Virus record (IMG/VR): IMGVR_UViG_3300037963_005433
Coordinates: 1-59,835 of that record
Direction: 5' to 3' (one strand)
DNA: 59,835 bases
Source: a virus
In this document: positions 8,685-16,339 of the stretch, one piece after another
Layout: the number at the start of each line of letters is the position of its first letter
Position numbering within the stretch: the first letter of the stretch is position 1
Made by a program: the position numbers and the translations under genes
Notes under the pieces: model-generated
What the model saw: the letters and a program-made list of their open reading frames with translations, nothing else
The model's database searches: none
What the model was told of the DNA's origin: nothing

Positions 8685-8863
8685 GTTACATTTTGGAGAT
8701 CGAAGAAGATCAGAACGGTGATCAGTACGTTACTTTCCCTGAAGACATCTTGGAAGAACTAGGTTGGTTAGAGGGCGATCTCCTCGAATGGAACATGAAA
8801 GGAGAAGGAATCACTCTTACCAAACTGAATAACCCATCGGGTTACGAAGTTATAGAAGAGTAA
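8681..8863 (+). CDS. AbrB/SpoVT-like swapped-hairpin protein
   Basis: A 60-residue protein from ATG 8681. The stretch VTFPEDILEELGW-LEGDLLEW-ITLTKL has the typical spacing of AbrB/MazE-type looped-hinge domains (strand, helix, G-D turn, two strands). Known members bind DNA as dimers, either as transition regulators or as antitoxins. No toxin-like gene is beside it, so regulation or DNA organisation during late infection is more likely than addiction. It is acidic (about 12 Glu/Asp), which is unusual for a DNA binder. Confidence 0.6.
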   Translation: MSYILEIEEDQNGDQYVTFPEDILEELGWLEGDLLEWNMKGEGITLTKLNNPSGYEVIEE

Positions 8864-8888
8864 AATAAAAAGATCGAGCGGATAGATT

Positions 8889-9227
8889 ATGTATTACGCA
8901 GGCCAGTCTGGTATTGCAGGAGCTGTAGGAAACCTGGCTGGAGTCAGCTTCCCTATTAACGAAAGTTCCAGAACTCGACAAATTCGTGGTATTCGTAATT
9001 TGCAAGAAGGTGCTGCAGGCGCAGAAAAAGAAGCCGCAGAACAGATGTTGCGTAGATTGGGCGGTCCACAACTGCCAACTGTGATGTCCCCTGGTTCCAG
9101 TAATCTGCCCGGTGCTGTAGGCAACATGCAAGGTGTCGCCAATGCAGGTCTATACGGCGGGCCTCAGTTCAACCAGCCGGGGAACGTAAGTCTTCCTAAT
9201 GGTTTCGTCAACAAGATGGTTTCCTGA
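8889..9227 (+). CDS. Hypothetical Gly/Asn-rich protein
   Basis: A 112-residue product from ATG 8889 to TGA 9227, overlapping the next ATG by one base. The motif GAVGN-[LM]-[AQ]-G-V occurs twice (about residues 11-20 and 76-86), flanking a charged helical middle (EGAAGAEKEAAEQMLRRL). The duplicated ends suggest a small internal repeat. No family is recognised. The tight junctions place it in the same operon as the neighbouring small proteins. Confidence 0.6.
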   Translation: MYYAGQSGIAGAVGNLAGVSFPINESSRTRQIRGIRNLQEGAAGAEKEAAEQMLRRLGGPQLPTVMSPGSSNLPGAVGNMQGVANAGLYGGPQFNQPGNVSLPNGFVNKMVS

Positions 9228-9514
9228 TGGCACAAGACGACTCAAAATATACAAAGCCTGGTCTGCGCGAAAGTATTAAAAAGCGCATCACGGCTGGCTC
9301 CAAGGGCGGCAAACCTGGTCAGTGGTCTGCTCGAAAAGCCCAGATGGTTGCCGCCGAATATAAAAAGAAAGGCGGTGGTTATAAAGGCGGTGAAGGTAAG
9401 AAACAGAAAGACTTGAAGAAGTGGGGTAAGGAAAAGTGGATGACAAAAGACGAATATGAAAAACGTAAAAAAGCCCGTGGTGCAGCCAAAAAGTACAAGG
9501 ACAGCAAAAAATGA
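9227..9514 (+). CDS. Small basic protein, DUF5872-like
   Basis: A 95-residue, very Lys-rich protein from ATG 9227. The segment GQWSARKAQMVAAEYKKKGG followed by a GYKGGEGKK run and KWGKEKWMT resembles the DUF5872-type motif found in large DNA viruses and phages, where function is unknown. It ends in AAKKYKDSKK, the basic tail shared with proteins at 4625 and 10691. A role in DNA compaction or in the virion is a guess from charge and position. Confidence 0.75.
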   Translation: MAQDDSKYTKPGLRESIKKRITAGSKGGKPGQWSARKAQMVAAEYKKKGGGYKGGEGKKQKDLKKWGKEKWMTKDEYEKRKKARGAAKKYKDSKK

Positions 9515-10194
9515 TTAACTTTCAGAATTTATTAAATAGCGCAAGCACCAAGGCTCAAGGCTTTGTCATGGCAGGTCAAGAAGCTCTACCTGCTCTTTTT
9601 GGAGGCTTGATTGGAAAAGACAGAGTGGATACATCTGTTGATCCACGAATGGGACAAGGTTTGATTGATGCCTACCGGAGGGCACAGAAACGTGGCTCTG
9701 ACGTTGTTGAGTATAAAGACTATGATATGTCTACCCCAGGGGGGATCGGTGCTAAATATACTTTTGGCACAGTAGGAAAAGATAATCTTAGGTTTGATCA
9801 ATCCGGTAACGTAGTGGGTATTCGGGGTGAAAGATATGATACAGATAAAACTCCGATGCAGGCATTGCAGGAAGGTAAAGCGCGTTTAGAAGGAGGTGAT
9901 ATTACCGCTGGTATTTATAAACCATTTGAAGCATTACTTTCTGCGGTGCAGGGCAGAGGACTGACCACGCATAATGTTGATTTTCAACAACCAGTTGCAC
10001 CTAAACCCGCTACTCCTGTAAATTCTTCTGCACCAAGTCTGTCACCTACACCACCAGGAGCGTACACGGTCAAATCGGGAGATACTCTGTCAGCTATTGC
10101 AAGTCGTTTAGGCACGACAGTAGAAGAACTTGCACGTAAAAACCAGATTGGCAACGTTAATCAAATTCAAATCGGACAGCAAATACGGAGGTAA
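9511..10194 (+). CDS. LysM-domain protein, likely peptidoglycan-binding virion factor
   Basis: A 227-residue protein from ATG 9511, overlapping the previous stop (ATGA). The N-terminal 150 residues are not recognised. A Pro/Ser/Thr-rich linker (about 160-180) leads to a canonical C-terminal LysM module (about 182-227): YTVKSGDTLSAIASRLGT, then VEELARKN and IQIGQQI. LysM binds N-acetylglucosamine in peptidoglycan or chitin. With the transglycosylase at 16867 and the lysozyme at 25605, it makes a third wall-directed protein, probably acting at entry or lysis. Confidence 0.8.
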   Translation: MINFQNLLNSASTKAQGFVMAGQEALPALFGGLIGKDRVDTSVDPRMGQGLIDAYRRAQKRGSDVVEYKDYDMSTPGGIGAKYTFGTVGKDNLRFDQSGNVVGIRGERYDTDKTPMQALQEGKARLEGGDITAGIYKPFEALLSAVQGRGLTTHNVDFQQPVAPKPATPVNSSAPSLSPTPPGAYTVKSGDTLSAIASRLGTTVEELARKNQIGNVNQIQIGQQIRR

Positions 10195-10199
10195 TATTA

Positions 10200-10397
10200 A
10201 TGCAATATAAACAGCAGCCTCTTGTAGATGACAATGAAATAGTGCAAGACGGTTATGGGGTGACCCAAGGGTTTATATCAAATGCAAACCCACAAGATTT
10301 CTTGGGTCAGTACATCGGGAAAGCAGGCAATACACGACCAGGGGGGATGTTAATCGGTGCAGACAAGTTTGAAAAGTACGTTATGGGGGAAAAATGA
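10200..10397 (+). CDS. Small hypothetical protein
   Basis: A 65-residue product from ATG 10200, preceded by a clear GGAGG site (ACGGAGGTAATATTA). It has no transmembrane helix and no cysteine pattern; the middle is Gly/Asn/Gln-rich. Its end overlaps the next start by four bases. It lies in a run of short genes between TerL and portal. Function is unknown. Confidence 0.65.
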   Translation: MQYKQQPLVDDNEIVQDGYGVTQGFISNANPQDFLGQYIGKAGNTRPGGMLIGADKFEKYVMGEK

Positions 10398-10516
10398 ATT
10401 TACCTGAAAGCATCAAAAAACTACCAGCCCAGCTGAAGAAAAGCAGCAAACTCCATAGTGAGCAAGCTGAAACAGTACAAAAATTCTTAGACGACTACAT
10501 CAAAAATAAAAAATGA
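10394..10516 (+). CDS. Very small basic helical protein (40 aa)
   Basis: ATG 10394 to TGA 10516, overlapping both neighbours by four bases (ATGA), which supports translation by coupling. The product (MNLPESIKKLPAQLKKSSKL..., ending DDYIKNKK) is Lys-rich and probably one or two helices. No family is recognised. Confidence 0.6.
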   Translation: MNLPESIKKLPAQLKKSSKLHSEQAETVQKFLDDYIKNKK

Positions 10517-10689
10517 TTACACCGGTTTTGCTTGCATGGTCACTTAGTTGCTCTCAATATCACGGGGCAATTAAACGACTGTACGCAGACCCATTTTTTG
10601 CAAAGCCTGAGAATCGAGAAGAAAGACTTGACTTACACTATTTCTTTAAGAGTAAAACCTGGCCTGAGTGCCTAGAGCTAGAGGTTTGA
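10513..10689 (+). CDS. Small hypothetical protein (58 aa)
   Basis: ATG 10513 overlaps the previous TGA; it ends at TGA 10689, one base before the next ATG. The product begins with a short hydrophobic stretch (ITPVLLAWSLSC) and continues with an aromatic and charged segment. The start is not long enough for a sure membrane helix. Function is not recognised; gene-to-gene coupling is the main support. Confidence 0.6.
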   Translation: MITPVLLAWSLSCSQYHGAIKRLYADPFFAKPENREERLDLHYFFKSKTWPECLELEV

Positions 10690-10690
10690 A

Positions 10691-10900
10691 ATGGCAGACA
10701 AAGCAATTCAAAAAGACGGTTCTACTAAACGCTACCTGCCTGAAAAGGCATGGGCGTCTTTATCCAAAAAAGAAAGAGAGGAAACCGATGCCAAAAAACG
10801 AGCCGGAAGCCGAAAGGGGAAACAGTTCGTTTCCAATACAGAAAAAGCAAAGAAAGCAGGGCGTGCAGCCCGCCGCTACAAAGATCAAAAGAAAAAGTAA
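10691..10900 (+). CDS. Small basic protein with RYLP...KKGK motif
   Basis: A 69-residue Lys/Arg-rich protein from ATG 10691. The pattern K-RYLPEKAWASLSKKEREET followed by KKRAGSRKGKQFVSNTEKA is a conserved short family that I recall from phages and giant viruses, with no known function. It ends in AARRYKDQKKK, the tail shared with 4625 and 9227. A chromatin-like or virion role is possible but unproven. Its second half overlaps the next gene by 113 bases in another frame. Confidence 0.75.
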   Translation: MADKAIQKDGSTKRYLPEKAWASLSKKEREETDAKKRAGSRKGKQFVSNTEKAKKAGRAARRYKDQKKK

Positions 10901-11024
10901 AAAACTTGTAAAAAAAGCCATCAAGAATGCACATCTTTATAGCCGTGCTGAAATTCTCTACTTCAAGATGTGGCTTGAATTAAAGAAGCAGGCGAAGACT
11001 GCTAAGATCAATAAAGATAAATAG
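10788..11024 (+). CDS. Small basic protein overlapping the preceding gene
   Basis: ATG 10788 has a strong ribosome site (AGAGAGGA) five bases upstream and encodes 78 residues ending at TAG 11024. The first 38 codons lie inside the previous gene in another frame. The unique part (KKLVKKAIKNAHLYSRAEIL, then YFKMWLELKKQAKT) is a convincing amphipathic helix and occupies the sequence up to the portal gene, so a real gene must cover it. A longer reading from TTG 10668 is less likely. Confidence 0.6.
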   Translation: MPKNEPEAERGNSSFPIQKKQRKQGVQPAATKIKRKSKKLVKKAIKNAHLYSRAEILYFKMWLELKKQAKTAKINKDK

Positions 11025-11036
11025 GAAAATAGTTGG

Positions 11037-13385
11037 ATGGCTGTAGACGCGAAAGCCAGACTCAAAGAAATTATTGATTCCTATCTCGATAAGGATGGGG
11101 GTTCCCATATCGATACGGGTATCGTTGCGTCTCACCTAGCCCAGATGAAACTGTTCGGCATCCGACAGGGCGTCGAATTTTTTCCTGCGCAAGACAACTT
11201 TGGAAGTCAGCGCAAAGATTTTGTTGACCGTGTAATCAAATATAACCAGCTGGATACACGCCTGGATTCTGTCTGGGATTACTTCTTGTGTGATGGACAA
11301 GGGATGTTTTACATCCGTCCTACACAAAACAACTACCGTCTTTATTATTTCCGCCGTCACGAATATCGAAGTTTCTACAACATTGACGGTGAGCTAGATG
11401 AAGTGGTCATCATCTACAGCTATAAAGTCCGCCAAGGACTTGGTTACCAGCAGGATATTGAGTCTGACACGATTTCTGGTCCAGCAGGTATGGGTCGTGG
11501 TGGCGTCAAGCGTTATATTCGTCTGTCTATTAAACGTAAAACCATCGAGGAAACACACTCAGAAGGTGAAATTTCATTCGATACTAATTACCAAGCCATA
11601 CAAGGCAAGACTAAAACATTTAAAAATTCACTTGGATTCATTCCTTGCGTTGAAATTTTTAACAACGCTAAAGGATTTTCTGCAGAAGGTGTCGGTGAAT
11701 TTGATGCGTTAGCAAACCATATTTGTACGCATGATGACATGATCCGCACAATGCGGAAGAACGTAACCTTCTTTGGGAATCCTACGCTACTTTCTTCAAG
11801 GCCAAAAACTGATTTAATGGAATCAGGTGGAGATGCTGTTGTCCAGCGTCCATCTATTGCAGCTAGTTCAGGTTTTTCTGGCCCCGGTGCTTTAAGCCAA
11901 TCTCGGTTTAAATCAGATCCCGTATCCCGTGGAGTAGATGGTCAGATCCGAGTACCGCGAGTAATCGCAAACTTGGAGCCGAATGACCGTGTTGGCTATA
12001 TCGTTCCTGACGCGATTACCGGTGACCAAAACTCTTTTGCTCGACAGTATAGGGAAGAAATTCGTACTGCTCTTGGCGGTGTGGATGAGCTGTCGATTTC
12101 TGCTGGTGTTACTGCAACTGAGTACAAATCCCTATTTGGGCGCGTCGCCGCGACATCCAAGAAAAAGAGCAGTTCAATTTACACGTACGGAATCTGTCGT
12201 TGCCTTGAACTAATTATTTTCCAGGAAGAAAAGTTATTCCGTGAAAGTCTTGCTGCTGCTGCAGGCTTAGAAAAACCTCTTGAATTACCTGAGACGGCAG
12301 GTGCAGAAGATATTGCTGCCTATGAAGAGGCAATGGAGATGTTTGAAGAGCAAGTCAAACAGTTAATGATGGCTTGTCTTGAAACACAACAAATTCCTCC
12401 AGGTGTTTTTGGTTTAATTCCTGATGGCGATGTCACCATTCAATGGCGTTGGATGGGTCCTGTCTACGAAGATTCAACCCAAGATGTATTAAATAACTCC
12501 ATTGTTGTACGAAATCTGCAAGAATTAGGTGTTGATAGCATTGAGGCACTGAAATACCTCTTCCCCTCAAAAACGGATGAGGAAAGGGCCGCGATGCTAT
12601 CGGGGTTCCCATTCAGAATGGTGAACGAATTGCAGGGTGCTTACTCTCAATTTGCCCGCCTTGTGGGGGGAATGATGCAGACCCCTCACCCGCAATCACC
12701 GGATTTACCGATGGCTGCGGATCCCCGATTGGATTTAACCCCATATCTGTATCGCACCTTAGAAGCCTTACAAAAGGAGATGAGTTATGCAGGACGCTAC
12801 CGTCCAATCGACCCCACAGACGAGCCAAGTACCGTCAGCCGTCGCTCCGAGCAGCTACGTGGCGGCAGCACCGGCGGCAGCTCCGGCACCGGCAGCGGCT
12901 CCAGTGGCTTATCAGGTGGGTACGAGCTACCCCCAAGCGGTACCTCAGGCAGCCCCCAGCTACCAATCAGCCCCTACGCAATCCGTCCCCCAATCCCAAC
13001 CGGAGACGCAGAACAGCCCCTGGGAATCGGCGTTCAACAAAGTGGTGGGTCTGCTGAGTCAACCAGTCCAATCCCCGTTCCAGGCTCAACCGTCTCAAGC
13101 GCCGACAGCATTTACCCCGGCGAACTACGGACAACAGAGCGCCCCGGCTACGCAACAATCGGCTCCGCTGACTTGGTCTCCCAGCCAGGAATCCTCTCCC
13201 AACTCTTCCCAAACCTCCTCGAATCTCTCCTTGGAGCAGGTGGCGGACCTGGTGGGGATGAGCGCAGACAGCCGTCAGGTGATGGACGCGTTCGGGATCG
13301 AGGCTCCCGCTCTTCTGAACAACTACGCCGTCCAACTCGAAGGGATGGTGGACGAGGCCGTTCAGTGGGGAAACAAGGCCGCTGA
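11037..13385 (+). CDS. Portal protein with overprinted C-terminal extension
   Basis: A 782-residue product from ATG 11037, preceded by GGA-rich sequence. Residues 1-570 have the character of a phage portal: N-terminal helical region, beta-rich wing, and a long Glu/Ala helix at about 405-450. The position before scaffold and capsid genes supports this call. Residues from about 584 on are read from DNA that also encodes the scaffold protein, and become Gly/Ser/Pro- then Arg-rich without a recognisable fold. The functional portal may therefore end near residue 600. The assignment rests on position and overall pattern rather than a signature motif. Confidence 0.75.
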   Translation: MAVDAKARLKEIIDSYLDKDGGSHIDTGIVASHLAQMKLFGIRQGVEFFPAQDNFGSQRKDFVDRVIKYNQLDTRLDSVWDYFLCDGQGMFYIRPTQNNYRLYYFRRHEYRSFYNIDGELDEVVIIYSYKVRQGLGYQQDIESDTISGPAGMGRGGVKRYIRLSIKRKTIEETHSEGEISFDTNYQAIQGKTKTFKNSLGFIPCVEIFNNAKGFSAEGVGEFDALANHICTHDDMIRTMRKNVTFFGNPTLLSSRPKTDLMESGGDAVVQRPSIAASSGFSGPGALSQSRFKSDPVSRGVDGQIRVPRVIANLEPNDRVGYIVPDAITGDQNSFARQYREEIRTALGGVDELSISAGVTATEYKSLFGRVAATSKKKSSSIYTYGICRCLELIIFQEEKLFRESLAAAAGLEKPLELPETAGAEDIAAYEEAMEMFEEQVKQLMMACLETQQIPPGVFGLIPDGDVTIQWRWMGPVYEDSTQDVLNNSIVVRNLQELGVDSIEALKYLFPSKTDEERAAMLSGFPFRMVNELQGAYSQFARLVGGMMQTPHPQSPDLPMAADPRLDLTPYLYRTLEALQKEMSYAGRYRPIDPTDEPSTVSRRSEQLRGGSTGGSSGTGSGSSGLSGGYELPPSGTSGSPQLPISPYAIRPPIPTGDAEQPLGIGVQQSGGSAESTSPIPVPGSTVSSADSIYPGELRTTERPGYATIGSADLVSQPGILSQLFPNLLESLLGAGGGPGGDERRQPSGDGRVRDRGSRSSEQLRRPTRRDGGRGRSVGKQGR

Positions 13386-13761
13386 AACCATCAAAGGTTA
13401 CGCCGACTTCGCCGTCAACGAGCACCAGGAGAACCTCGCCTATAACGAGATTCTGACCAACCCTGATGTTCTCAGCGATTACACCCTGAAGTTCTTCGGC
13501 CCTGAAGGTCCGTACCCTGTGTACGAGAACGAAGGTCAGTTGGAAACCCAAGGTTATCCAACCGCCCCCGTTGAGCAGAATGCAATGGCCCAAATCGGCC
13601 AGCAGATGCCTGCTCCCCCTCAGGCAGCAGCTCCCCAAGCCCCTGAAAACTTCTGGGGTTCTTTCAGCGAGCAAATGGCCCGTGATCCCCAGAACGCCTG
13701 GCGGACTCTGAACCAGGCTCAGCCTCAAACTGTTGCAAACAAACTGTTTGTAATGGAGTGA
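12787..13761 (+). CDS. Putative capsid scaffold protein
   Basis: A 324-residue product. ATG 12787 has AAAGGAG seven bases upstream. The first 135 residues are Ala/Pro/Gln/Ser-rich and disordered. About 150-235 are helical and acidic (SLEQVADLVGMSADSRQVMD), and a Gln/Pro-rich linker leads to a conserved-looking end (FWGSFSEQMARDPQNAW). A disordered, acidic and helical protein between portal and major capsid genes is the normal scaffold arrangement. The first 599 bases overlap the portal gene in another frame. Codons are GC-rich, as in the capsid gene. Confidence 0.75.
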   Translation: MQDATVQSTPQTSQVPSAVAPSSYVAAAPAAAPAPAAAPVAYQVGTSYPQAVPQAAPSYQSAPTQSVPQSQPETQNSPWESAFNKVVGLLSQPVQSPFQAQPSQAPTAFTPANYGQQSAPATQQSAPLTWSPSQESSPNSSQTSSNLSLEQVADLVGMSADSRQVMDAFGIEAPALLNNYAVQLEGMVDEAVQWGNKAAETIKGYADFAVNEHQENLAYNEILTNPDVLSDYTLKFFGPEGPYPVYENEGQLETQGYPTAPVEQNAMAQIGQQMPAPPQAAAPQAPENFWGSFSEQMARDPQNAWRTLNQAQPQTVANKLFVME

Positions 13762-13767
13762 TAGTTA

Positions 13768-13793
13768 GCCGGTAATTTTCTTAAATTATCGGC
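13768..13793 (+). promoter_or_regulatory. Stem-loop after scaffold gene
   Basis: An 11-base stem with one G-T wobble: GCCGGTAATTT, loop TCTT, AAATTATCGGC. It starts four bases after the scaffold stop. No T-run follows, so an RNA-processing or stabilising element is more likely than a terminator. Confidence 0.5.
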
Positions 13794-13815
13794 TGCTAAA
13801 ATTTGTGTTAGATAA

Positions 13816-13831
13816 GACATATCAATATGTC
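13816..13831 (+). promoter_or_regulatory. Palindrome in capsid gene leader
   Basis: A perfect inverted repeat, GACATAT-CA-ATATGTC, lies 51 bases before the capsid start. With the stem-loop at 13768 it makes a structured leader of about 120 bases, the longest gap in the head gene block. Confidence 0.45.
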
Positions 13832-13882
13832 TGAATCTTTCATCCGCTAAACATTCCCTGCGACACTGGAGGATAAACTAAA

Positions 13883-15046
13883 GTGTTCATTGATAACGAC
13901 TTTCCAAAGATTCTTGGTGCGGAGCTGTATCGCCCCCACCCTGCTTACATCGCGGAAATGGCGGTTGAGCCCGTGGTCGTCCACGACTTCACCCGTCAGC
14001 CCGGTCAGACCGTTCAGTTAGACCGCTACAAGTTCTGGGGTACTCCTGGTACCAAGGACAGCCGTGAGCGCATTGCTGACCAGACCATTGGCACCGCCAA
14101 CAGCCGCAACATCACCAAGGAGAAGGTGCTTGTTGTGCTTAAGGAGTACACCGGTCCTGCGGACCCGGGTGATGCAACCCAGCCCAGCACCTTCAAGATT
14201 GCTCGTGAAACCCTGGTGACCGCTCAGCGTCTCCTGCTGGATTCCGGCAACCTGAACATGTTCCACCAGAGCATCGGTTCTCTGACCCTGCTCGACGACT
14301 ATCGCCGTTGGCGTGACCGCGTCTTCATTGACGAACTGTCCAAAGCTGAAGCAAACGGTGCCGCCTCTACTTCTCAGGGTGGTTACTACTTCGCTGGTGG
14401 CAAGACCAAGGATTCCTCCGGTCGCGTTTCCTACACCGCCGATGAGTACGGCACCCAGACCCAGCAGTTCTCTGTCAAGACTGACCTGCTGACTGTTGTT
14501 AAGGACCTCCGTAAGCGTAACGTTCCTACTTACGCTGATGGCCTGTATCGCGCCATCGTGGATCCCACCTTCATGATGCACCTGCGTCGTGACAGTGACT
14601 TCCGCGAGATCGCCCGTTACGCTGGCAATCCTGGTCAAGGCATGTACATGGGCAACCCCATGATGCCTAACAACTCCAGCTTCTACATGGGTCCTCAGGC
14701 TGGTCAGGCCTACTTCCTGGCTGGTGAGCCTGTGATGCCTACTGGCGTCCAGTTTGAAGGTGTGAAGTTCTTCGAGTCCACCAACTTCCCGACCAAGAAC
14801 GTCACCTCTTCTTTCGATGGTGGTAGCAACTACTCTTCCAGAGAAGTCGCCCAAGGTTACTTCTTCGGTCCTCAGTCCATCGGTGTTGGTATCGGCGGCC
14901 CGAACGCTCAGGTGCTGATCAACAACAACGATGACTTCAGCCGCTTCATCATCCTCATCTGGCAACTGTACGCTGGCTTCGAGATCCTGAACAAGGACTT
15001 CGTGACCACTGGCTTCAGCTTCGTCGAGGACGACGGCTCTATCTGA
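13883..15046 (+). CDS. Major capsid protein
   Basis: A 387-residue protein from GTG 13883 with GGAGG upstream (CTGGAGGATAAACTAAA). It lies after portal and scaffold, has strongly biased C-ending codons of a highly expressed gene, and has a composition of capsid type: a Gly/Pro-rich N-arm, a long helix region near 125-160, beta-rich centre and aromatic C-terminus (FIILIWQLYAGFEI). The overall pattern resembles N4 gp56-type HK97-fold capsid proteins; I base this on order and appearance, not on a diagnostic motif. The product forms the shell around the packaged DNA. Confidence 0.85.
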   Translation: MFIDNDFPKILGAELYRPHPAYIAEMAVEPVVVHDFTRQPGQTVQLDRYKFWGTPGTKDSRERIADQTIGTANSRNITKEKVLVVLKEYTGPADPGDATQPSTFKIARETLVTAQRLLLDSGNLNMFHQSIGSLTLLDDYRRWRDRVFIDELSKAEANGAASTSQGGYYFAGGKTKDSSGRVSYTADEYGTQTQQFSVKTDLLTVVKDLRKRNVPTYADGLYRAIVDPTFMMHLRRDSDFREIARYAGNPGQGMYMGNPMMPNNSSFYMGPQAGQAYFLAGEPVMPTGVQFEGVKFFESTNFPTKNVTSSFDGGSNYSSREVAQGYFFGPQSIGVGIGGPNAQVLINNNDDFSRFIILIWQLYAGFEILNKDFVTTGFSFVEDDGSI

Positions 15047-15050
15047 TCCT

Positions 15051-15058
15051 TATAAATA
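15051..15058 (+). promoter_or_regulatory. TATAAATA element, late-promoter-like
   Basis: TATAAATA lies 24 bases before the ATG at 15082, just after the capsid stop. This octamer equals the T4-type late promoter core; it also precedes genes at 32949, 36118 and, on the minus strand, 43368. No phage late sigma gene is visible in this window. Confidence 0.4.
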
Positions 15059-15081
15059 GATAACTCATCTAGGAGAAATAA

Positions 15082-15882
15082 ATGTCTTATTTGTCGGCTA
15101 AGAAAATCTACCCAGGTAACTGGGCAGAACCCCTGAACGGTTGGTACAAAAACATTGATACCAACGACAGCGGTAGCAACGACAAAACCAAGGGCGGCCC
15201 CACTTCGGTGCTGGCCGTTCCTGGTTATCGTTACTTCCAACAACGCGGTTATGTGGCAGTTCCTTCTGCCTCCGGCACCGCCGTTACCGCTACCGGCGAC
15301 GTGATCGTTCCTTCCCCCTATCGGAATGACGACACCCGCACCGATATCACCGGCATGGTGATTTCTGGCAGCAGCACCATCCCTGCTTACGTTTATCGCG
15401 CCACCGTTTCTGTGGCTTCTGGCTGGGGTGATGGCCGCGTTGCTTCTGGCGTCTACGCCGCTACCGGCAACGTGATTTCCTTCTGCCGTGACAGCAGCGG
15501 CCCTGTGTCCGCTAATGGCGCTGGTGAAGGTGTTGCTCAGGCCAACCTGACCTCCACCGCTGCTGGTGTCCGTGCCGGTGAAATCTACTTCGCTGGTGCC
15601 TCCGCTGCTTACAGCTCTCAGCCCTTCCCCACCGCTACCGGTGCTGCTGGTCTTGCTACCGGTGTGATCCACAAGCAGATCACCGCTGCTACCACCTTCA
15701 AGGTGTTTGCTCGCGCCACCGTGACTGGTACCTCCACCTCCGGCGGTTTCTACATCTCCGATGCAGATGCTGATGCAAACCGTAAGGGCTACCTGGTGAC
15801 TGAAGTCTGCTACCTGCAGCCTGATGAAGCACCTGGCTACGAGGATATTGAAGCTTATATCCCCGCCCGCACTGTTAGCTGA
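15082..15882 (+). CDS. Probable head decoration or abundant virion protein
   Basis: A 266-residue protein from ATG 15082 with AGGAG site (CTAGGAGAAATAA). It is rich in Gly, Ala, Ser, Thr and Val, consistent with beta structure, and shares the GC-rich, C-ending codon use of the capsid gene, a sign of high expression. Directly following the capsid gene, it is the best candidate for a decoration or cement protein. No signature was recognised. A nine-base hairpin follows it. Confidence 0.65.
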   Translation: MSYLSAKKIYPGNWAEPLNGWYKNIDTNDSGSNDKTKGGPTSVLAVPGYRYFQQRGYVAVPSASGTAVTATGDVIVPSPYRNDDTRTDITGMVISGSSTIPAYVYRATVSVASGWGDGRVASGVYAATGNVISFCRDSSGPVSANGAGEGVAQANLTSTAAGVRAGEIYFAGASAAYSSQPFPTATGAAGLATGVIHKQITAATTFKVFARATVTGTSTSGGFYISDADADANRKGYLVTEVCYLQPDEAPGYEDIEAYIPARTVS

Positions 15883-15894
15883 TTGAGGTAAACT

Positions 15895-15919
15895 AGGACC
15901 AGAAATAAAATCTGGTCCT
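15895..15919 (+). promoter_or_regulatory. Perfect nine-base hairpin one base before a start codon
   Basis: AGGACCAGA, loop AATAAAA, TCTGGTCCT; the ATG of the next gene begins at 15921. No T-run follows and no separate ribosome site is visible, so the stem may end the capsid-block mRNA by processing or control initiation of the next gene. Confidence 0.6.
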
Positions 15920-15920
15920 T

Positions 15921-16331
15921 ATGCTTTATCAGCACAAAAAGACGGGAACTCGTGTAAAGATTGTCAGTGAGTTTGATAATGGCGATTGGTTCATGGTCCA
16001 AGACCAAGACGATCGCATTTTCACCGCTTACAAAAGCGAGTTAACACCTGACGAGCCCGCTACCAAAAAGGTAAAAACTCTTCAGGTAAAAGATAAAGCA
16101 GCAAAGGAAGAACCCCGTAACTTCCCGCCTGATACTCGCCTCAATATTAACGGGGCGACTGCACAGATGATCGCAGATCATATTAAGGGCATCGGCCTTA
16201 AAACAGCCAGGGAGATCAAAGATCTCCAGATGTCCTTATCGGGTGAAAGATTCAATAATCTCGAACAACTAAAGCAAATCAAGCGTGTTGATTGGGATTC
16301 TGTTATTGCTGCTGATTTGATTAGAGTGTAA
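15921..16331 (+). CDS. Helix-hairpin-helix protein, probable head-completion factor
   Basis: A 136-residue protein from ATG 15921. The N-terminal 40 residues look like a small beta barrel (GTRVKIVSEFDNGDWFMV). A basic linker follows. Residues about 75-135 (RLNINGATAQMIADHIKGIG, then LKTAREI and FNNLEQLKQIKRV) closely match tandem HhH motifs of the ComEA type, which bind DNA backbone without sequence specificity. Between decoration-like and connector genes it may act at the head-tail vertex. A strong terminator follows eight bases after its stop. Confidence 0.75.
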   Translation: MLYQHKKTGTRVKIVSEFDNGDWFMVQDQDDRIFTAYKSELTPDEPATKKVKTLQVKDKAAKEEPRNFPPDTRLNINGATAQMIADHIKGIGLKTAREIKDLQMSLSGERFNNLEQLKQIKRVDWDSVIAADLIRV

Positions 16332-16339
16332 GGCTTCTT

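Noticed and set aside
10668-10787. TTG start at 10668 for the overlapping basic gene.
   Set aside because: ATG 10788 has a far better ribosome site and the extra 40 residues would be a third-frame reading of two other genes.
12967-15672. Long minus-strand open frames opposite the scaffold, capsid and decoration genes (for example 12967-13728, 14018-14965, 14908-15672).
   Set aside because: They mirror strongly C-biased codons of highly expressed + genes, have low-complexity products, and lack ribosome sites.
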